Positions 60,005 through 64,000 of a stretch of 64,000 nt of DNA are shown here, one piece after another (the first letter of the stretch is position 1; the number at the start of each line of letters is the position of its first letter). A model generated the notes under the pieces. That model ran no database searches. It was not told the origin of the DNA and saw nothing but the letters and a program-made list of their open reading frames with translations. The DNA is taken from contig JANPBM010000102.1 of NCBI GenBank assembly GCA_031430435.1, positions 59,815-123,814 on the forward strand. The letters are read 5' to 3'. A program made the position numbers and the translations under genes. This DNA is from JANNVK01 sp031430435. Its GTDB lineage: Bacteria; Acidobacteriota; Blastocatellia; Pyrinomonadales; Pyrinomonadaceae.

Positions 60005-62863
60005 ATGACTGCGAAAATGACACGTTTTACAACAAAATTTATCGGCTTGGCGGCGTGCCTGTTATTTTTTTTCGTGTCCGTTTCATTTTCGCAATCGCTT
60101 ATTTCGCTTCGGGAAACATACAAAGGACGTTTCAACATTCTTTCGACCGGCGGAACACTCCGCAGCCAACCGAACGGCACAAACGCTTGTTCGATAAATA
60201 CAACTTCGACGGCTTCGCTGTCAGGTTTGCCCGCGACCGCGACTGTCGCGAAAGCCTATTTATATTGGGCAGGTTCGGGGCAAACCGCCGATAACAACGT
60301 GACGTTCGACGGCACGGCGTATTCGGCTGACCGCACGTTTGCCACTGTTTTTCCGCTCGGCTCAAACAACTTTTATTTTTTCAGCGGTGTCAAAGACGTA
60401 ACGTCCAAAGTTCAAGCCCGCCGCAACGCAAGTTATACTTTTACCGATTTAACTTTTCAAAATACCGACGGCACGGCGCAACCGTATTGTTCGCAACAAG
60501 CGGTGATGGGCGGTTGGGCGTTGTATGTGATTTACAATGATTTCGCCGAATCGCCGAAACGGGTGGCGTTGCACGAAGGTTTTGAAAATTTTCGCAATTC
60601 CAGTCGCACGTTTACCTTGAGCGGAATGTATGCGCCGCCCGCGCCGCAAGGGAAAATGAGTATTTTGACGTGGGAAGGCGACCCGACTTTGAGCGGTACG
60701 GAAGGTTTTACATTCAACGGAAATACTTTGATCGATGCGATAAATCCGCTCGATAATGTGTTTAATTCGACCATCAACGTTATCAATAATTCGGCGACTT
60801 ACGGCGTTGACGTTGACACTTTCGAGGTCGGTTCGTATATTAACGCAAATGATCGGACGGCGACGGCGGTGATTACTTCGGGACCCGATTTGGTTTTGCT
60901 GAACGCGGTTTTATTGTCGGCTTCGACCAATGTTGCCGATCTTGAACTGAGTAAAACCGTCAACGATGCGACACCGATTGAAGGTCAGACGATTACTTAT
61001 TCGCTCAATTTATTTAATCGCGGCATCAACACGGGAACGGGAATTCAGGTAAAAGATTTATTGCCCGCCGGCGTAACCTATGGTTCGGCTTCGGCAACTA
61101 ACGGCACTTATAATTCGGCGACCGGAATTTGGGACATTGCCGCGTTGAATGTGAACGCGACCGCGACTTTGACAATTAACGCAACGGTTAATGCGGGACG
61201 CGCGGGAACGTCGATTACAAACATCTCGGAAGTTATTTTATCCGATAATTTCGACACCGATTCGCCCGAAAATAACGGTGTTACAACCGAAGACGATTAT
61301 TCTGCCGTGACCGTGAACGTCAAACCCAACGCAGATTTGGCGATTGTCAAAACGGGTCCGACAAATATAAATTTCGGGCAAACAATAATTTATGCGATTG
61401 ACGTAACCAACGCGGGACCGACAAACGTGAGCGGAATGACGATTACCGATGTCGTGCCGGCGGGCGTAACGGTTACGGCGTGGACTTGTACGCCGACCGG
61501 AATCGCGTCGTGCGGAACCGCGTCGGGCACGACTAACAACATCAATTTAACCGGCAACATCAACGCCGGTGCGGCAAATAAATTGACGATAAATGTAACC
61601 GGAACGGTTAATTCGACTAATCCGATTGCCAATACGGCGACCGTGACAATTCCGAATTCGTACAACGACGCTAATCTTCTTAACAATACTTCGACCGTCA
61701 ACACGACCGTTAATCTGACAATTTCGGGAACAGTTTGGCGTGATGCGGACGGAAGCGCGAACGGCACATTTACGGGAATTCAAACCGGCGCGGAGCTTGG
61801 GACAAACGCCGGCGGGTTGTTTGCGATTGCCGTCAATTCGGCGGGAAATGTTGTTTCATCAATCGCCGTCAACGCCAACGGAACTTATACGATCGGCGGA
61901 ATTCCGATAAACACCGCGAATTTGTCAATCAGAATTGCGACCGTAACGGCGGCGAACGGTTTAGCCGCGCCGACCGCAAATGTTCCCGCAGGTTGGGCAA
62001 ACACTTCTCCGCTGACGACCGCCGCGTTTAATACGCTGACGACAAATATCGGCGGCAGAGATTTCGGCATCGAACAATTACCGACCGCCAACGGCTTAAC
62101 GGCAACCGCTCAACCGAATCCGAGCGCGAATATCAGCGTCTTTATTCCGTCTAATATCTTTACCGCAACCGATCCGGACGGAACTGTTTCGAGTTATCGA
62201 ATTACGGCTTTTCCGTCTAATACGACTTCAATCACAATTAGCGGAACAAATTATACATCGGCGACTTTTCCGATCGGCGGAGTTTTGATAAACGCAGTTT
62301 CGGGCAGTATTCCGCTCAACACAATCTCAATCGATCCGATTGACGGCGTTGTAACCGTTGCGATTATTTTTAATGTCACGGATAATGCGGGGAAACCGAG
62401 TGCGGCGACTTCGACGGCAAGCGTGCCGTTCGGCGCATCACTTCCGCCGAGTGTGGCGTTGGTAAAAAGTTGTACGTTGCCGGCAAATTGCGCGACCGCC
62501 GCCCAACTTCCCGGCACGGATTTAACGTATCAAATCGCGTTTACAAACACGGGCGGACAAGCCGCGCAAGGTTTAGTGATTTTGGACGCGATTCCCGTCA
62601 ATACCGACTTCAAAATCGGTTCGACGACTCAAACCGTTCCCGCCGGATTAACGCTGATTGTCGAATATTCGTTCGATTTTGTTGCCGCAACGCCCGCGCT
62701 TGCGACGTGGACGGCAACTCCGCCCGCAACCGGCGGCGGCGGCGCGTCCGCAGGTTACAACCGTTTATTGAAAGCAATCCGTTGGCGAAGTACCGCCGGT
62801 TCACTCACGCACGTCTCGCCAAATAACACGGGAAATGTCGTCTTTATCGTCAAAATTCAATAG
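60005..62863 (+). CDS. Secreted DUF11 repeat protein with N-terminal DUF3344-like part
   Basis: A 952-residue secreted protein. A signal peptide (about 4-30, ending VSFSQ) is followed by a beta-rich N-terminal part (about 31-310, with KAYLYWAGSG and GWALYVIYND as in DUF3344-type domains) and then DUF11 repeats (about 315-560, for example ADLELSKTVND and LAIVKTGPTNINFGQTIIYAIDVTN), SdrD-like and Ig-like parts. It resembles surface matrix proteins. The ATG at 60005 is used; a TTG at 59990 and an ATG at 60017 are alternatives. Confidence 0.8.
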   Translation: MTAKMTRFTTKFIGLAACLLFFFVSVSFSQSLISLRETYKGRFNILSTGGTLRSQPNGTNACSINTTSTASLSGLPATATVAKAYLYWAGSGQTADNNVTFDGTAYSADRTFATVFPLGSNNFYFFSGVKDVTSKVQARRNASYTFTDLTFQNTDGTAQPYCSQQAVMGGWALYVIYNDFAESPKRVALHEGFENFRNSSRTFTLSGMYAPPAPQGKMSILTWEGDPTLSGTEGFTFNGNTLIDAINPLDNVFNSTINVINNSATYGVDVDTFEVGSYINANDRTATAVITSGPDLVLLNAVLLSASTNVADLELSKTVNDATPIEGQTITYSLNLFNRGINTGTGIQVKDLLPAGVTYGSASATNGTYNSATGIWDIAALNVNATATLTINATVNAGRAGTSITNISEVILSDNFDTDSPENNGVTTEDDYSAVTVNVKPNADLAIVKTGPTNINFGQTIIYAIDVTNAGPTNVSGMTITDVVPAGVTVTAWTCTPTGIASCGTASGTTNNINLTGNINAGAANKLTINVTGTVNSTNPIANTATVTIPNSYNDANLLNNTSTVNTTVNLTISGTVWRDADGSANGTFTGIQTGAELGTNAGGLFAIAVNSAGNVVSSIAVNANGTYTIGGIPINTANLSIRIATVTAANGLAAPTANVPAGWANTSPLTTAAFNTLTTNIGGRDFGIEQLPTANGLTATAQPNPSANISVFIPSNIFTATDPDGTVSSYRITAFPSNTTSITISGTNYTSATFPIGGVLINAVSGSIPLNTISIDPIDGVVTVAIIFNVTDNAGKPSAATSTASVPFGASLPPSVALVKSCTLPANCATAAQLPGTDLTYQIAFTNTGGQAAQGLVILDAIPVNTDFKIGSTTQTVPAGLTLIVEYSFDFVAATPALATWTATPPATGGGGASAGYNRLLKAIRWRSTAGSLTHVSPNNTGNVVFIVKIQ

Positions 62864-62913
62864 GTTTTCAGCGGATAATTAAAGATGGAAAGCGGAAAAT
62901 AGAAGGCGAAGAA

Positions 62914-63210
62914 ATGAACTTTACAAAAATTGCGCGACAACCCGTAACTTTTAAGAAATACTTTGCGCATTTCATCAAGACATTAACGGATTACATTATG
63001 ATTATTGCAGATTTCATAACGTTTTCTTTGAAATATCGGCAATATTATGTGCAATATCCGACCAACATTGCACAATATTCGATGTAACCTGTGCAATATT
63101 CGTAATATTATGCGTAATATTCGGTAAACATTGCGTAATATTCGACTGACATTGCGAATTACACGACATTTTACGCGGAATATTCGACAAACATTGCATA
63201 TTTTGTTTGA
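62914..63210 (+). pseudogene. Decayed heptapeptide-repeat ORF
   Basis: From the ATG at 62914 a frame of 57 codons (starting MNFTKIARQPVTFKKYF) runs to a stop at 63085-63087. The same frame continues past it through repeats such as QYSTNIA, where TAA replaces CAA or GAA at the same heptad position four times. Two minus-strand frames also stay open here (for example 63265-63014), so strand and coding status are uncertain. The period is 21 bp. Confidence 0.45.
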
Positions 63211-63215
63211 TCTTG
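63040..63215. repeat. Tandem 21-bp repeats with AATATT cores
   Basis: About eight units of 20-23 bp, typically GCGTAATATTCGACTGACATT. Each unit has the short palindrome AATATT with CG-rich flanks. The unit length matches the array at 17338-17595, but the sequences differ. Confidence 0.7.
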
Positions 63216-63352
63216 CGCGAAATATTTGTGCGAAATTCAAACTTTAATCCGAGAAACCCTAACATTCATCGGCATTTGCGATAAATACCCGACATATTTT
63301 AGTTTGTTGCGGCGATTATCTGCATTTATTTGACAAGCCGAAGCATGTCGTC

Positions 63353-63754
63353 TCACTTCGCTTTCGGCGCTTTCGTTAAATTCAGTTTAACCGTGTAAAT
63401 TTTCGGTGAAGTATCGGTTGATTTCAGAGTCGGGGAAAGGTCTTTGAGCGTAATACTGTAGCCTTGAAATAAAATAACGTTGGGTTCCAAACCTGTATTG
63501 AGTTCAAACATTTTCGCGGCTGATTTGCCTTTGGCAATGCTCAATTTCACAATCGCATTTCCCGCCCAAACACAATCAACATCCGCCGGACACCGCGTAT
63601 CTTTGACCTCGATTAACTTAAACGTCAATTTACTGCCCGCATCAACGGCTTGTTTATTTGCCGAAAGTTTCACTTCCTTGGCACTCTGCCCGAACACATT
63701 TGAGATTGCTGCCGTCATCAAGATAATTGTCGCAATTAAGAATAGTTTTTTCAT
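63353..63754 (-). CDS. Secreted hypothetical protein
   Basis: A 133-aa exported protein with a signal peptide (1-22, ending NVFGQ). The block EVKDTRCPADVDCVWAGNAIVKL is a pattern that I recall from short secreted proteins of several phyla; its two Cys probably form a disulfide. Function unknown. It lies near the IS110 end, in the same direction. Confidence 0.75.
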   Translation of the reverse strand: MKKLFLIATIILMTAAISNVFGQSAKEVKLSANKQAVDAGSKLTFKLIEVKDTRCPADVDCVWAGNAIVKLSIAKGKSAAKMFELNTGLEPNVILFQGYSITLKDLSPTLKSTDTSPKIYTVKLNLTKAPKAK

Positions 63755-63882
63755 ATTTTCTCCCGCACTGACTTTCTTTTGAATATCTTACCGCCGTTTT
63801 CGTTGTATCAAAAATCCGACTTTGCAAAATGTTCCTGCAACGTTTGAGAGTGTTCAACACACTTTAGATACTGTCTTGAAAG

Positions 63883-64000
63883 TCAACCTAAAAAAGCCAA
63901 ATTCGGGTTAAACGGCATATTGTGTTTTAAGACACCAAAAGCAATATGCAGCAGTTTTCTCATTGCCGCACAGATTATTTGCATTGGAGTTTTTCCGTTC
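63883..64000 (-). mobile_element. IS110-family transposase, 3' end only
   Basis: The frame read from base 64000 gives NGKTPMQIICAAMRKLLHI and then FGVLKHNMPFNPNLAFLG before TGA (63885-63883). The AMRKLL ... LKH pattern is the C-terminal part of IS110/IS116/IS902 transposases, DEDD-type enzymes that act with a guide RNA in the element's ends. The start is outside the window. Confidence 0.75.

Overview
The window looks like chromosomal DNA from a Gram-negative bacterium of moderate GC content (about 40% by eye), with many Sec signal peptides, outer-membrane beta-barrel proteins, exported peptidases and long DUF11-type surface proteins. The mix (TPR-tailed GT-C glycosyltransferase, Uma2 nucleases, S8 peptidase with a GVLTGD repeat tail, DUF11 giants, IS110) fits Acidobacteriota, perhaps Blastocatellia, but there is no rRNA or marker gene that proves this, so the taxonomy is an inference.

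Layout. 1-4.8 kb: a GT2 glycosyltransferase (cut by the window edge) overlapping a TMTC-like membrane glycosyltransferase with TPRs, a hypothetical protein with an internal duplication, and an SDR epimerase. 5.2-7 kb: a tandem duplication of a small secreted protein gene with its promoter and leader. 7-14.4 kb (minus strand): a GGDEF/EAL protein, a GNAT, a secreted subtilase whose N-terminus is a decayed ClpB-type AAA+ domain, and malate dehydrogenase. 14.5-20.6 kb is the accessory zone: an HNH nuclease with a small partner, an AAA/DUF4435-type ATPase, a palindromic 21-22 bp repeat array, a 408-bp element with 25-bp perfect terminal inverted repeats, a Uma2 nuclease, and a DUF7873-like gene followed by a cluster of tRNA-like sequences. 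Two of those appear circularly permuted: the 3' half is encoded before the 5' half. I consider this the most unusual feature of the window.

20.7-34.6 kb is mostly housekeeping: S10 peptidase, PgpA, CorA, an ABC ATPase, a sigma/anti-sigma pair, BirA, DeoC and a HAD hydrolase. 35-38.9 kb holds rpsO-pnp with a long hairpin in the pnp leader, and a secreted protein. 39-44.3 kb holds ruvB, interrupted by a 506-aa LAGLIDADG intein in its P-loop, and ruvA, separated from ruvB by accessory genes including an XisI fragment. 44.4-49 kb: Rex, a methyltransferase, a class II aldolase and an exported M20 amidohydrolase. 49-50.8 kb: a signal-less lytic transglycosylase beside a protein resembling a type III secretion inner rod. 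51-63 kb: a run of surface genes ending in an 1846-aa DUF11/beta-barrel protein and a 951-aa DUF11 protein. The window ends in the 3' end of an IS110-family transposase.

Functional links that the sequence supports: GT2 plus GT-C as a lipid-linked sugar donor and user; sigma factor with its zinc-finger anti-sigma; rpsO-pnp; ruvA/ruvB; and the DUF7873-like gene apparently co-transcribed with the tRNA-like cluster. All coordinates and pairings come from reading the sequence by eye; no database or folding program was run.
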